Assembly (NCBI RefSeq): GCF_002242805.1
Contig: NZ_MCGQ01000029.1
Span: 124,001-188,000 of the forward strand
DNA length: 64,000 nt
DNA from: Streptomyces diastatochromogenes
GTDB taxonomy: Bacteria > Actinomycetota > Actinomycetes > Streptomycetales > Streptomycetaceae
Direction of reading: 5' to 3'
Below are positions 17,108 to 26,092 of the stretch, piece after piece (the first letter of the stretch is position 1; each line of letters begins with the position of its first letter). The position numbers and the translations under genes are program-made. The notes beneath the pieces are model-generated. The model saw only the letters and a list, made by a program, of their open reading frames with translations, had not been told where the DNA came from and did not search any database.

Positions 17108-17770
17108 TCAGGTTCCGGGGAGGATACGGCGCGTTTCGTAGGCCCACATCGCGATCTCGACCCGGTTGCGGGCGCCGAGTTTGGCCATCAGGCTGGCCAG
17201 ATGCGTCTTCACCGTGCTGAGGCTGATGTGCAGCGCATCGGCGATCTCGGTGTTGGTCAGCCCGCGAGCGACGGCGAGGAGCACCTGCTCCTCGCGGGCG
17301 GTGACGGGGGAGACCGGCTGGGCCACGGGCCGGCCGGCGGGCAGGTCCGCGAATGCCTGGAGCAGACGGACGGTGACGCTGGGCGCAATGAGCGCCTCAC
17401 CGCCGGACGCCGACCGTACGGCCTGCGCCAGAAGGTCCGGTCCCGTGTCCTTGAGGAGGAATCCGCGGGCGCCGGCACGCAGCGCGCCGTAGACGTACTC
17501 GTCGAGGTCGAACGTGGTGATGACGACCACGGCCAGCGGGTCGGCGACGCCCGGGCCGGCGACCAGCCGGGTGGCCTCGAGCCCGTCGAGTACGGGCATG
17601 CGGATGTCGAACAGGCAGACGTCGGGGCGTAGTTCGCGGGCCAGACGTACTGCTTCCCGCCCGTCGGCGGCCTCGCCGACCACCGCGATGCCGAGCTGGG
17701 CGTTCAGCATGATCCGCAACCCGGTGCGGATGATCGTCTGGTCGTCAGCGACGAGGACGCGAATGGACAC
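17108..17770 (-). CDS. NarL/LuxR-type response regulator
   Basis: A 220-residue regulator. The receiver domain opens SIRVLVADDQTIIRTG, with phospho-acceptor Asp55 in CLFDIRMPVLDG and the conserved Lys in FLLKDTGPD. The C-terminal LuxR helix-turn-helix reads TAREEQVLLAVARGLTNTEI and STVKTHLASLMAKL. GTG 17770 follows GAGGAG eight bases upstream; the ATG at 17809 would add a basic stretch not typical of the family. Its start lies inside the 3' end of the kinase gene, so the pair is translationally coupled. It probably controls the divergent MMPL exporter gene. Confidence 0.85.
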   Translation of the reverse strand: MSIRVLVADDQTIIRTGLRIMLNAQLGIAVVGEAADGREAVRLARELRPDVCLFDIRMPVLDGLEATRLVAGPGVADPLAVVVITTFDLDEYVYGALRAGARGFLLKDTGPDLLAQAVRSASGGEALIAPSVTVRLLQAFADLPAGRPVAQPVSPVTAREEQVLLAVARGLTNTEIADALHISLSTVKTHLASLMAKLGARNRVEIAMWAYETRRILPGT

Positions 17771-18917
17771 CGCTCTCGCTCCTCGCTCTCGGCAGTTCGG
17801 CTTCGACATGCCAGCCCCGGTCGATACCCGGGCCGGCTCGTAGTGTGCCGCCGAGCAGAGTCGCGCGCTCGCGCAGTCCGGTAAGTCCGTATCCGTCGCG
17901 ACCCCGGCCGGTGCGCCGGCCGTTGTCGCGCACGCTCACCCGTACCGAGTGCCGTTCCGCGGCGACCCGAACGACGAGCTCGGTCGCGTCGACCGCATGG
18001 CGCAGCGCGTTGGTCACCGACTCCTGCACGATCCGGTAGACGGCCGCGTCCACGGCCGGGGGCAGCGCGTCCAGTTCACCGTCGAGCCCCAAGTCGACCC
18101 TGAGGCGACCACCCGGGGTGCGCACCAGGCGCTCCAGATCCGCGACTCCGGCAGGGGGCGCCAGCTCGGCGCCGACCCCGCGGTCGCGCAGCGCGGCGAC
18201 CATGGCGCGCATTTCCTCCAGCGTGCGCGCCCCTTCCTCCTCGACCCCCTCCAGCGCCTCGACGGCGGCGGACGGGTCGGTGCCCGCGAGCACCCGGCCC
18301 GCCTGGGCGATGATCACCATGGCCGACACGTGGTGGGCCACCGTGTCGTGCAGTTCCCGGGCGAGCTGCTCGCGCTCGCGGGAGCGCACCTGCTCCAACT
18401 GCCGCTCGCGAGCGGTCACCCGGAACCGCACGGCAGCCCCGACCACGCCGGGCAGCAGCAGGAAGACGAAGCCCACGACGTTCTCGACGACCGGGGTCTC
18501 GTCCGTGACGGAACACAGCGCGCTGGCCGCGAGGATCACCGCGCCGCCCAGCACGATCTCGCGCCCCGATCCCCACCGGGGCAGCGCGTACACCAGCACG
18601 AGCACGACCGCGCCGGTGTACAGACCGACCGGCTCCCGAGGAGTGGCCACCAGCGAGACCACCTGGAGCACGATCATCGCGCCGAACGCGAGCACGACCG
18701 TCGTCAGCGGGCGGGTCCGGCGCCACAGGGGCAGTACGCACAGCCAGACGGCGAACACCACGGCCACCGGCCGCCACACGACGTTCTCGCGCAGGGTGGC
18801 CTCCAGCACCACACCGGCAAGGCCCGCGGCGAGCAGCGCCCAGTCCCGCAACACCCGGGCGGGCGCGTCGGGCGGCCGGGGTTCGGTCCACAGGGTTCGC
18901 ACGTCGTCTCGCAGCAC
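17745..18917 (-). CDS. NarL-system sensor histidine kinase (HisKA_3)
   Basis: A 390-residue kinase with a membrane N-half of about six hydrophobic segments (residues 25-160), a HisKA_3 dimerisation domain with phospho-acceptor His190 in ARELHDTVAHHVSAM, an N-box QESVTNALRHA, and a degenerate G-box GYGLTGLRERATLLGGTL, as usual for this family. There is no obvious extracellular sensor domain, so it may sense membrane stress, like DesK- or LiaS-type kinases. It overlaps its response regulator and is divergent from the MMPL gene, with 175 bases between the starts. Confidence 0.85.
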   Translation of the reverse strand: MLRDDVRTLWTEPRPPDAPARVLRDWALLAAGLAGVVLEATLRENVVWRPVAVVFAVWLCVLPLWRRTRPLTTVVLAFGAMIVLQVVSLVATPREPVGLYTGAVVLVLVYALPRWGSGREIVLGGAVILAASALCSVTDETPVVENVVGFVFLLLPGVVGAAVRFRVTARERQLEQVRSREREQLARELHDTVAHHVSAMVIIAQAGRVLAGTDPSAAVEALEGVEEEGARTLEEMRAMVAALRDRGVGAELAPPAGVADLERLVRTPGGRLRVDLGLDGELDALPPAVDAAVYRIVQESVTNALRHAVDATELVVRVAAERHSVRVSVRDNGRRTGRGRDGYGLTGLRERATLLGGTLRAGPGIDRGWHVEAELPRARSESGVHSRPRR

Positions 18918-19092
18918 GGTTCTCAGCCTAGGGACCGCGCCGTGCCGCGCATCGGCCGAAAGGACGGGTCGTCACTCCGCCCTGGGGCCGACGGATCCGC
19001 GGCCCGCGAGCCGATGCCGCAGAGCGCCGTGGCGACGAACCTCGGCATCGGCGGCCGTACAAGGACGGCCGACGAGGTGGTTGGAGGACCCG

Positions 19093-21363
19093 ATGCTCAC
19101 GAAAGCCCTGTTGCGCCTGGGCGCAAGCGCCGCCCGCCATCCCTGGCGGGTGATCGCGGCATGGCTGATCGCCGCCACGCTCGCCGTCCTCGCCGCGATC
19201 GCCATCGGCGGGCGGACCGCGGACTCGATGACCGCTCCGGGACTGGACTCCCAACGGGCCGCGGAACTGATCGAGCGGGCCGGCACCGGCCAGGAGGGGA
19301 TGACCGCCCAAGTGGTCGTCACCCCCCTCGACGGCGGCGCGACGTTCTTCGACCACGGCAGCGCGCGCACCGCTCTCACGCGGCTGCAGACCGAGGTGAA
19401 GCGGCTGCCGCACGTGCTCGGCACGAGCGACCCGGCGGGGGCACTCGACGCAGGCGGGGACACCACCGTGCGCGGCGGCCTTGTCTCGGCCGACGGGCGG
19501 ATCGCGGTCGTCCGGGTGCAGTACCCCGACCAGAGCCGGCTGTCGGCCAAAGACCTCGACGCCCTCGTCGATCTCGGCGACCGGCTGCGCGCCGAGCTGC
19601 CCCTGCGCATCGAGATGGGCGGGAACCTCTTCTACGTCTTCTCCGACCCCGACGGCGGCGCGAGCGAGTTGATCGGCCTCCTCGCCGCGGCCGCGATCCT
19701 GTTCCTGGCGTTCGGTTCGCTCGTCGCCGCCGCGCTGCCGATCGGCATGGCGGTCTTCGGACTGACCGTCGGGGTCGCCACGATGACGGTACTGGCGGGG
19801 GTGACAGAGGTCCCCACCTTCGCACCGGTCCTGGGCAGCATGGTCGGGCTCGGAGTGGGCATCGACTACGCGCTGTTCGTGCTCGCCAGGCACCGGGAGT
19901 ACCTCGCGCGCGGGCTCGATCCGCACGTGGCGGCCGGACGAGCGGTGGCCACGGCGGGGCGGCCGGTGGTCTTCGCCGGCGGCACCGTCGTCGTGTCGAT
20001 CCTCGGCATGGCGGTCGCGAACGTGCCGTTCATGACGGTGGGCGGGCTTGCCGTCTCGATCGTCGTCCTGACGATGGTGCTCGCGTCGGTGACGCTGCTG
20101 CCGGCCTTCCTCGGCGCCGCCGGCCCACGCCTGGCCCGGGCCGGCCGGATCGGCCGGGCTCTGCAGACCAGGAAGCTGGGCCGCCTCGGCCGGCGGCGGG
20201 ACACGGCGGCGGGCGCCGTCCCCGCCGCCGGGTGGCGTCGCTGGATCGGGCACGTCAGCCAGCACCCGGTGCCGTACGCGGCCGGCGCGGCGGCGCTGCT
20301 GCTGACGGCGACGCTGCCCGTGCTCGGCCTGCGCGTCGGCCTGCCCGACGACGGGTCACTGCCGCAGAGCCGTACCGAGCGCCGGGCCTACGACCTCGTC
20401 GCCGAGGGGTTCGGCCCGGGCACCAACGGTCCCCTCGTTATCGCCGCGGACCCCGCCGGTGATCCGGGAGTGGTGGACCGTCTTGTCGCGACGGTCGCGG
20501 CGGATCCGGGGATCGCGTCCGTCGCGCCGGCGCGCATCGACCGGGCCACCGGCGTCGCGACCCTCGTGGTGTTCCCGACCACCAGCCCTCAGGACAAGGC
20601 CACGGCCGACACCCTCTCCCGGCTGCGTGCCGAGGTGCTGCCCGCGGCGATCGGGCACGGCCCGGCCAGGGCGCACGTCGGCGGGGCCGCCGCGAGCCTG
20701 TCCGATGTGGGGCGACGCACCAGCGAACGTCTGCCGGTGTTCGTCGCCGCCGTGCTGGCGATGTCGTTCCTGCTGCTGATGCTGGTCTTCCGCTCGGTCC
20801 TCGTACCGCTCAAGGCGGTGCTGCTGAATCTGCTGAGCATCGGCGCGGCCTACGGCATCATGGTCGCGGTCTTCCAGTGGGGCTGGGGAGGCGCACTCAT
20901 CGGGCTGGAGACGACGGTGCCGATCGTGTCGTTCATCCCGATGTTCCTCTTCGCCATCCTGTTCGGCCTGTCGATGGACTACGAGGTGTTCCTTCTCTCG
21001 CGCGTGCGCGAGGAGTACCTGCGCACCGGCGACAACGACACGGCGATCGTTGAGGGCGTCTCGGGCACCGCCCGGATCATCACGTCGGCCGCCCTCATCA
21101 TGGTGGCGGTCTTCCTGTTCTTCGCCGTCGCCGAGGACCCCTCCACCAAGATGTTCGGGCTCGGCCTGGCCACCGCGATCTTCATCGACGCGACGGTCGT
21201 ACGCATGGTGCTGGTACCGGCGACCATGACACTCCTCGGCCGGGCCAACTGGTGGCTGCCGGGGTGGCTGGACCGGATGCTTCCCCGCGGCCCGGTCGGC
21301 ACCGACGACACCGACGCTGAATCCACGGGTGAGGCCCCGCGTCCACGGCTGGTTGACCGTTGA
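19093..21363 (+). CDS. MMPL/RND-family transporter
   Basis: A 756-residue membrane protein with the MMPL layout: one helix near the N-terminus (VIAAWLIAATLAVLAAIAIG), an extracellular domain, a five-helix block starting ELIGLLAAAAILFLAFGSL, a second extracellular domain (about 400-540), and a second five-helix block ending around residue 720. The signature GLSMDYEVFLLSRVREEY matches the MmpL proton-relay region. Such proteins export lipids, siderophores or hydrophobic drugs. GGAGG seven bases before ATG 19093 fixes the start. The divergent two-component system likely regulates it. Confidence 0.9.
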   Translation: MLTKALLRLGASAARHPWRVIAAWLIAATLAVLAAIAIGGRTADSMTAPGLDSQRAAELIERAGTGQEGMTAQVVVTPLDGGATFFDHGSARTALTRLQTEVKRLPHVLGTSDPAGALDAGGDTTVRGGLVSADGRIAVVRVQYPDQSRLSAKDLDALVDLGDRLRAELPLRIEMGGNLFYVFSDPDGGASELIGLLAAAAILFLAFGSLVAAALPIGMAVFGLTVGVATMTVLAGVTEVPTFAPVLGSMVGLGVGIDYALFVLARHREYLARGLDPHVAAGRAVATAGRPVVFAGGTVVVSILGMAVANVPFMTVGGLAVSIVVLTMVLASVTLLPAFLGAAGPRLARAGRIGRALQTRKLGRLGRRRDTAAGAVPAAGWRRWIGHVSQHPVPYAAGAAALLLTATLPVLGLRVGLPDDGSLPQSRTERRAYDLVAEGFGPGTNGPLVIAADPAGDPGVVDRLVATVAADPGIASVAPARIDRATGVATLVVFPTTSPQDKATADTLSRLRAEVLPAAIGHGPARAHVGGAAASLSDVGRRTSERLPVFVAAVLAMSFLLLMLVFRSVLVPLKAVLLNLLSIGAAYGIMVAVFQWGWGGALIGLETTVPIVSFIPMFLFAILFGLSMDYEVFLLSRVREEYLRTGDNDTAIVEGVSGTARIITSAALIMVAVFLFFAVAEDPSTKMFGLGLATAIFIDATVVRMVLVPATMTLLGRANWWLPGWLDRMLPRGPVGTDDTDAESTGEAPRPRLVDR

Positions 21364-21408
21364 CTCAACTCCTGCCCGCCCTTGGCGTCCGGCACCTCAG
21401 CGCGTCAC

Positions 21409-22511
21409 CTAGGGGCATATCGAGTCGTGATCATCGGGTGGTCCTGGTGAGGTCCATGATCCAGATCATGGAGGCGCGCAGGTGGAGACCGGCGAGGTAG
21501 CTGTCGGGAGTCTTGTCGTATCGGGTGGCGATGCCTCGCCATGCTTTGAGCTTGTTGATCAGGCGTTCGACTGTGTTCCGCTCCTTGTAGAGATCGGCGT
21601 CGTGGCTGACGGGTCGGCCACCTCTGGAGCCCTTCTTCTTCCGGTTGGCGGCCTGGTCCTTCTTCTCCGGGATGACCGCCTTGATACGGCGTTTGCGCAG
21701 GTGGGCGCGGTTTCCGCGGGACGAGTACGCCTTGTCCCCGGCGACCGTGTCCGGCCGGATGCGGGGTCGGCCGACGGGCCCGCGTACCCGTACCTTCTTC
21801 AGGACGGGGATGAACTGCGGGCTGTCCGCTGCCTGGCCTGTGGTCAGGATGAACGCCAGCGGGCGGCACTTGCGGTCGGCGGCGAGGTGGACCTTGCTGG
21901 TCTGCCCGCCTCTGGAACGTCCGAGGAGGGCGGCCTTCAGCCGGAGTTTCCGCCGACGCCGGATGCGTCGTCGTTCTTCCAGCGCGGGATCACTTTCGGT
22001 CTCTTGCCCGTTTTGCTCTTCGAGGTCGCCCCCTTTGACCTGGCCTTCTCCTCCTCGGCCGCGGCTTTCTCCAGGGCGGTGACGACGTCCTCGTCGAGGT
22101 GCATCCCGGCCGCGTCGTGGTGGGCTCGGGCGGTGGTGGAGTCGATGCTGACCAGGGACAGGTCCACCTCACCCCGCTTCGCGGCTTCCGTGATCAGGCC
22201 CTCCCGCAGGGTCTCGAAGACGCCGGCGTCACGCCACTGCCGGAAGCGGTTGTGGACGGTCGACCAGGCGCCGAACTCCGTCGGCATCTCCCGCCACTGC
22301 CCGCCCGTCTTGAACCGCCAGATCACGCCCGCGAACTGCTGCCGCAGTCGCTCGGGGTACGGGCCATACTCGCCGATCGGCAGGTACGGCTCGATGAACT
22401 CCCAATCCGGATCGGTGAGTTGCACTCGCGTCACGTAAGATCGTCTATCGGACCGGACCGTGCCACGAAGGCGCATCCCGCAAATTGATCACGACTCGAT
22501 ACGCGCCCTAG
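21409..22511 (-). mobile_element. Complete IS5-family insertion sequence (~1.1 kb)
   Basis: The ends are imperfect inverted repeats: CTAGGGGCATATCGAGTCGT on the left and, read in reverse, CTAGGGCGCGTATCGAGTCG on the right, each followed by GATCA. Both ends carry CTAG, so the target duplication may be TA or CTAG. The internal transposase is in two frames, as in the IS427-like group of IS5. It sits 46 bases after the MMPL stop. A diverged partial relative lies at 16858. Confidence 0.85.
21431..22476 (-). CDS. IS5-family transposase in two frames (orfA/orfB)
   Basis: The first frame (22476 to 21937) gives a 179-residue protein containing LTDPDWEFIEPYLP, the HTH region and the first catalytic Asp in SIDSTTARAHHDAAG; it ends at GVGGNSG. 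A second frame then continues from KAALLGRSRGGQTSKVHLAA to the stop at 21431-21433, supplying the second Asp (VAGDKAYSSRGNR) and the catalytic Glu (NTVERLINKLKAWRGIATRY). The DDE triad is complete only if the ribosome shifts frame near 21960. Programmed frameshifting is known in this IS group; a decayed copy is the alternative. GTG near 22434 (VTRVQLTDPDW) may be the true start. Confidence 0.75.
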
Positions 22512-22831
22512 TACTCCAGTTGAACATCGTTACGTGCCCTGGGCTTGGGGCTGCCTGTCGCTGACGGAATCCAGGTGGGGACTCGGCTTACTACCTGGAT
22601 AAGGCCGGGGGGACGCTGAGTCCCATGGCGACACCCGGCTGGGGCCACGGACCAATCTCTGCGAGCTGAAGGCTTCCCGGCGGTATCGGGTTGGGTGATC
22701 CCGTATCAGGCTCCCGAGAACCCCTTGGTGCTGGCACCAGTGCTGGTGGCCCATTCGCAGGATGCGGAAACAGCGCGACGCCTGCGGGACACCGGTCACG
22801 GGCCTCCGCGACGGTATCGCCGTCGCGGGCT

Positions 22832-23221
22832 ATGGAGAAAACCGCCGACGATGTGCTGAGCGACCTTCGCTTCGCCTCCGTCGGCGTGGGAGAGGCCCGC
22901 GTGAGCGCTGCGCGGAGCAATCGTGCGGCCGCCGACGGTGTCTCGCCCTGCCTGGACGCAGACTTCACCGTGCTCAAGTCGGGGGAATGGCAGGTCTTCA
23001 TGGGCTCCGCGCCGGTTCCTGCGAAGTTCAGGAACCAAGCAGGCGCCAACCGGGGCGTGATCTCCCTCTCGGTGGGGGGAAGGTGCAAGAGACCCTCGTA
23101 ACACCGTCGCTCCGACGGCTCCGTCCGCTTCTACGCAGGAGGCAAGACCGCCCTCACCGGTTCCGGAACGGAGGTCATCGCGCCCAAGGACTACTGGCTG
23201 ACCCGCATCGCCCTAGGGTGA
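22832..23221 (+). pseudogene. Decayed gene of unknown function
   Basis: A coding-like segment starts at ATG 22832 (MEKTADDVLSDLRFASVGVG) and continues DADFTVLKSGEWQVFMGSAPV, then hits an in-frame TAA at 23099-23101. In the same frame after that stop it resumes DGSVRFYAGGKTALTGSGTE and ends at a TGA at 23219. The neighbouring frame across the stop reads GKVQETLVT, which suggests two compensating frameshifts. I recognise no family. Its position just outside the IS suggests a gene damaged when mobile DNA entered. The flanking 22512-22831 and 23222-23423 hold no other gene that I can support. Confidence 0.35.
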
Positions 23222-23249
23222 GCCACAGCCGACCGGACCCCGCCCTGTT

Positions 23250-23263
23250 CGAAGTTTCGAAAG
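23250..23263. promoter_or_regulatory. Possible operator, TTTCGAAA-centred inverted repeat
   Basis: CGAAGTTTCGAAAG contains the palindrome TTTCGAAA and an overlapping CGAA/TTCG repeat. CGAAA-type repeats are known regulator sites at Streptomyces xylan genes. It lies 161 bases upstream of the second LacI gene. The assignment is speculative. Confidence 0.3.
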
Positions 23264-23327
23264 TCCCTCCGCCCACCATCCCGTGAATTCCCATGTCTTC
23301 ACGCCGTGTTGACGCGCATCTATCGTA

Positions 23328-23340
23328 GGAAGCGCTTTCT
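23328..23340. promoter_or_regulatory. LacI-type operator upstream of the second LacI gene
   Basis: GGAAGCGCTTTCT has the CG-centred palindrome AAGCGCTT common to many LacI-family operators and stands 84 bases before the start codon. It differs from the AACCGGTT boxes elsewhere in the window, so it is probably the autoregulatory site of this second regulator. Confidence 0.55.
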
Positions 23341-23423
23341 GCATGCTCGGTGAGCAGGCCGCGGAAGCAGCGTTGGTCGCAACTTTCGATGGCCCAAGGG
23401 CGGGTCGGAGAGGCGGGTTCCCT

Positions 23424-24488
23424 ATGGTCCGTGCGGGGAGTGCGAGCGTGGTGGCCGGGCCGACGCTGGCGGTGGTCGCCCGCGAGGCGGGGGTGTCGGT
23501 GCCGACCGCGTCGAAGGTGGTCAACGGGCGGGAGGACGTGGCTCCCGAGACCCGGCGCCGGGTCACCGAGGCGCTCGACCGGCTCGGGTACGTGCGCAGA
23601 CCCCGTTTCGACGCGGCGAAGGCGCCGGCCCTGGTGGACCTGGTGGTGCACTCGCTCGAAAGCTCCTGGTCCGGTGCCGTACTGCACGGGGTGGAGGAGG
23701 CGGCGTACGAGGCGGGACTGGAAGTGGTGGTCTCGGCGAGCCTGAACCGCGCCCGAGGCGAACAGCCCGGGCGCGACTGGCTGGACAAGCTCACCGCGCG
23801 CGGCTCCTCGGGCGTGCTGTTCAACCTGGCCGAACTGTCCCCCGCCCAGTACGCCTGGCTGGACCACCACCGCATCCCGTTCGTGATGATCGACCCCGTG
23901 CACGAGCCGCCGGCCGGGGTGATGTCGGTGGGCGCCGCCAACTGGCAGGGCGGGGTGAGCGCGACCGAGCATCTGCTGGCCCTCGGGCACGAGCGGATCG
24001 CGGTGATCGCCGGGCAGCGCCGCAAGATGTGCAGCAGCGCCCGGGTAGCCGGCTACCGCTCGGCGCTCGCCTCGGCCGGGGTGCGGCACCGCGCCGAGTA
24101 CGTGCGGCACGCCGGGTTCGAGGAGCCGACCGCCCGGCTGCGCATGCACGAACTGCTGGACCTGCCCCAGCCGCCGACGGCGGTGTTCGTGTGCTCCGAC
24201 CGGATGGCGCTCGGGGTGTACACCGCGCTGGCCGAGCGGGGGTTGAGGGTTCCGGACGACGTCAGCGTGGTCGGCTTCGACGACCTGCCCGAAGCCCGCT
24301 GGGCCACCCCGGCGCTCACCACCGTCCGCCAGCCCCTCGCCGAGATGGCGGCGACCGCGCTGCGGCTGCTGGTGCGGATGATGCAGGGCGAGCGTCCGGA
24401 GGGCACGCGGACGGAACTGTCGACCCGGCTGGTACGGCGGGCGAGTACGGCCCCGCCGCCCGCGGCCCGTTCGGCCGCAGCGCGGTGA
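23424..24488 (+). CDS. LacI-family transcriptional regulator (second)
   Basis: A 354-residue LacI protein. The headpiece reads TLAVVAREAGVSVPTASKVV followed by NGREDVAPETRRRV, a subtype seen in Streptomyces xylose/xylan regulators, then an effector domain with IPFVMIDPVHEP, TAVFVCSDRMALGVYTAL and VSVVGFDDLPEARWATPALT. The tail is Ala/Pro-rich. ATG 23424 follows GGAGAGG and begins just ahead of the headpiece; the frame opens at 23343 directly after a likely operator. It has no adjacent target gene. The broken GH43 gene 7 kb upstream could have been one of its former targets, before the IS-linked rearrangement. That link is inference. Confidence 0.85.
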   Translation: MVRAGSASVVAGPTLAVVAREAGVSVPTASKVVNGREDVAPETRRRVTEALDRLGYVRRPRFDAAKAPALVDLVVHSLESSWSGAVLHGVEEAAYEAGLEVVVSASLNRARGEQPGRDWLDKLTARGSSGVLFNLAELSPAQYAWLDHHRIPFVMIDPVHEPPAGVMSVGAANWQGGVSATEHLLALGHERIAVIAGQRRKMCSSARVAGYRSALASAGVRHRAEYVRHAGFEEPTARLRMHELLDLPQPPTAVFVCSDRMALGVYTALAERGLRVPDDVSVVGFDDLPEARWATPALTTVRQPLAEMAATALRLLVRMMQGERPEGTRTELSTRLVRRASTAPPPAARSAAAR

Positions 24489-24518
24489 CCACCCCCAACC
24501 CAAGATCGTTTACCGGGC

Positions 24519-24722
24519 ATGAATCCCACCCCGCGCACCGCGGCGGCCCTCGCAGCGGCCGCCGTCGCCCTGGTCACCGCCTACGGCACCGCCCAGGCCG
24601 CGAGCCGGACCCTCGCCCCCGCACAGCACCGCACCACCGTGGCCGCCCCCGGCGACGAACACGACCCGAAGGAGGACGTCGAGCTGGACGAGAACGGCCG
24701 CCCGGACCTCCGCGAGGACTGA
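24519..24722 (+). CDS. Small secreted acidic protein
   Basis: A 67-residue protein with a Sec-type signal (TAAALAAAAVALVTAYGTAQ, cut probably after AQA) and a short, strongly acidic mature tail (GDEHDPKEDVELDENGRPDL). There is no clear ribosome-binding site before ATG 24519 and no family I recognise. It follows the LacI gene by 30 bases and ends before a strong hairpin. It could be a real exported peptide or a chance frame. Confidence 0.4.
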   Translation: MNPTPRTAAALAAAAVALVTAYGTAQAASRTLAPAQHRTTVAAPGDEHDPKEDVELDENGRPDLRED

Positions 24723-24753
24723 GGAGAGGCTTCAGCGGCACGGCGGAGCGGAA

Positions 24754-24787
24754 GGGCCGGGCATCCCCCGCACGGGGTGCCCGGCCC
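24754..24787. terminator. Strong bidirectional terminator hairpin
   Basis: GGGCCGGGCATCCCC pairs with GGGGTGCCCGGCCC, a 14-bp GC-rich stem with one bulged base and a 5-base loop. It lies between the convergent small secreted genes, so it can end transcription from both sides. Confidence 0.7.
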
Positions 24788-24807
24788 GACCTTCGCACTC
24801 CCCTGTC

Positions 24808-25071
24808 TCAGTCCTCGCCGTCCCGCTCGAGGTCGCCGAGCAGGGCCTGGATGGCGTCCACCGCGCTGCCGTCGTGGTCGCTGCCCGCGGTGCCCTTTCC
24901 GGTCTGGAAGTTGAGCGTCCGGTCGACCTCCAGGATCGAGTCGGACTGCGAGTTGTCGATGACGGTGACCAGACTGCTCCCGTTGGCGACCGCGGGCGCG
25001 GCACCGGTTCCGAGGAGCGCGGCCGCGATCACCGTCGCCGCCCCGAGCCGGGGCCCGGCACCGCCCGTCAC
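24808..25071 (-). CDS. Small secreted protein coupled to the ICL/PEP-mutase gene
   Basis: An 87-residue protein with a Sec signal (LGAATVIAAALLGTGAAPAV, cut near AVA-NG) and a mature region of about 57 residues, polar and acidic (NGSSLVTVIDNSQSDSILEV, ending LLGDLERDGED). GTG 25071 overlaps the upstream stop as GTGA, so the two are translationally coupled. I do not recognise a family. A secreted mini-protein made from the same message as a cytoplasmic lyase is unusual. A terminator follows its stop. Confidence 0.55.
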   Translation of the reverse strand: MTGGAGPRLGAATVIAAALLGTGAAPAVANGSSLVTVIDNSQSDSILEVDRTLNFQTGKGTAGSDHDGSAVDAIQALLGDLERDGED

Positions 25072-25931
25072 ACGCCCACGCCCTCGGGCTGCAGCCGCTC
25101 GGGGGCGATGTTCCGCTCCAGCAGCGTGGTCGACGCCTTGACGCCGACCCCGCTCGCCGGATCCAGCTGCGGCAGCCGCCCGTCCTCCGCCTTCAGCTCG
25201 GCGAGCGCGGAGTCCATCGCCTCGTGCGCGGCGAACAGACAGGGGGTGCTGTAGATCGCGACGTCGACCCCGAGGTCGGACAGCTCACCCAGCGACAGGC
25301 GGGGTGACTTGCCGCCGGCGATCTGGTTGAACAGCAGCGGCTTGTTCCCGACCACCTCGCGGATGCGCTTGATCCACTCGACGCTGCGCACCCCGTCGAC
25401 CAGGACCACGTCGGCGTCGGTCGCGGCGAGCCGCTCGGCCCGGTGCAGGATGTCGTGCTCGTCGGTGGCGTCCGTGCGGGCGACGACGACCAGGTCCTTG
25501 CGGGTTTCGAGCACCTTCTCCAGTTTCTCCAGGTACTCCTCCAGCGGCAGCACCTGCTTGCCGTCCGCGTGCCCGCAGCGGCGGGGCCGCTTCTGGTCCT
25601 CCAGGATCACCCCGGAGGCACCGATCCGCTCCAGCCCCTCCACGACGTGACAGGCGACCTCGGGGTCGACGTACCCGTCGTCGATGTCGACCAGCAGGTG
25701 GTGGTGCGGGAACGCGCCCCGCAGCCGCTGGACGAAGGCCACCATGTCCGGCCAGGCGATGAACCCGATGTCCGGCAGCCCGTAGTACGACGCCGCGAAG
25801 CCGAAGCCCGAGACGAACATCCCGTCGTAGTGCTTGGCCGCGATCGAGGCCGAGTACATGTCGTACACGCCGATCAGCGGTGTGGTCCCGGGCCCGGCGA
25901 TCCGCTCGCGCAGCTTTTTCCCGTAAGTCAA
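25068..25931 (-). CDS. Isocitrate lyase / PEP mutase superfamily enzyme
   Basis: A 287-residue cytoplasmic enzyme with the TIM-barrel fold of the ICL/PEPM group. The Mg-binding DIDDGYVDPEV, GVILEDQKRPRRCGH (the catalytic KKCGH-like loop with Cys) and VVVARTDA are visible, and SGFGFAASYYGLPDIGF forms the substrate-phosphate region. The presence of the Cys in the loop favours C-C bond cleavage of a 2-methylisocitrate or isocitrate type over phosphonate mutation, where the loop is usually different. Length fits PrpB-like enzymes. No prp or phosphonate genes are adjacent, so the substrate is open. It is followed in overlap by a small secreted protein. Confidence 0.8.
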   Translation of the reverse strand: MTYGKKLRERIAGPGTTPLIGVYDMYSASIAAKHYDGMFVSGFGFAASYYGLPDIGFIAWPDMVAFVQRLRGAFPHHHLLVDIDDGYVDPEVACHVVEGLERIGASGVILEDQKRPRRCGHADGKQVLPLEEYLEKLEKVLETRKDLVVVARTDATDEHDILHRAERLAATDADVVLVDGVRSVEWIKRIREVVGNKPLLFNQIAGGKSPRLSLGELSDLGVDVAIYSTPCLFAAHEAMDSALAELKAEDGRLPQLDPASGVGVKASTTLLERNIAPERLQPEGVGV

Positions 25932-26092
25932 GGTCCGGCTCCTCCTGTGGGTGGGTGACGCGGGACCGGGGGTCGGGCCACCGCGTCTCGACGCCCTTTA
26001 CCAGGACAAGAGGATCTCTAGATACACACGTGACCTGCGTTGTACGCGAGCTTTACTCACCCCAATGGCGCAACGGGTTCACCGCAGAAACG

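Noticed and set aside
18118..19092. N-terminal extension of the first MMPL protein
   Set aside because: It is antisense to the kinase gene; GGAGG and a membrane helix mark ATG 19093.
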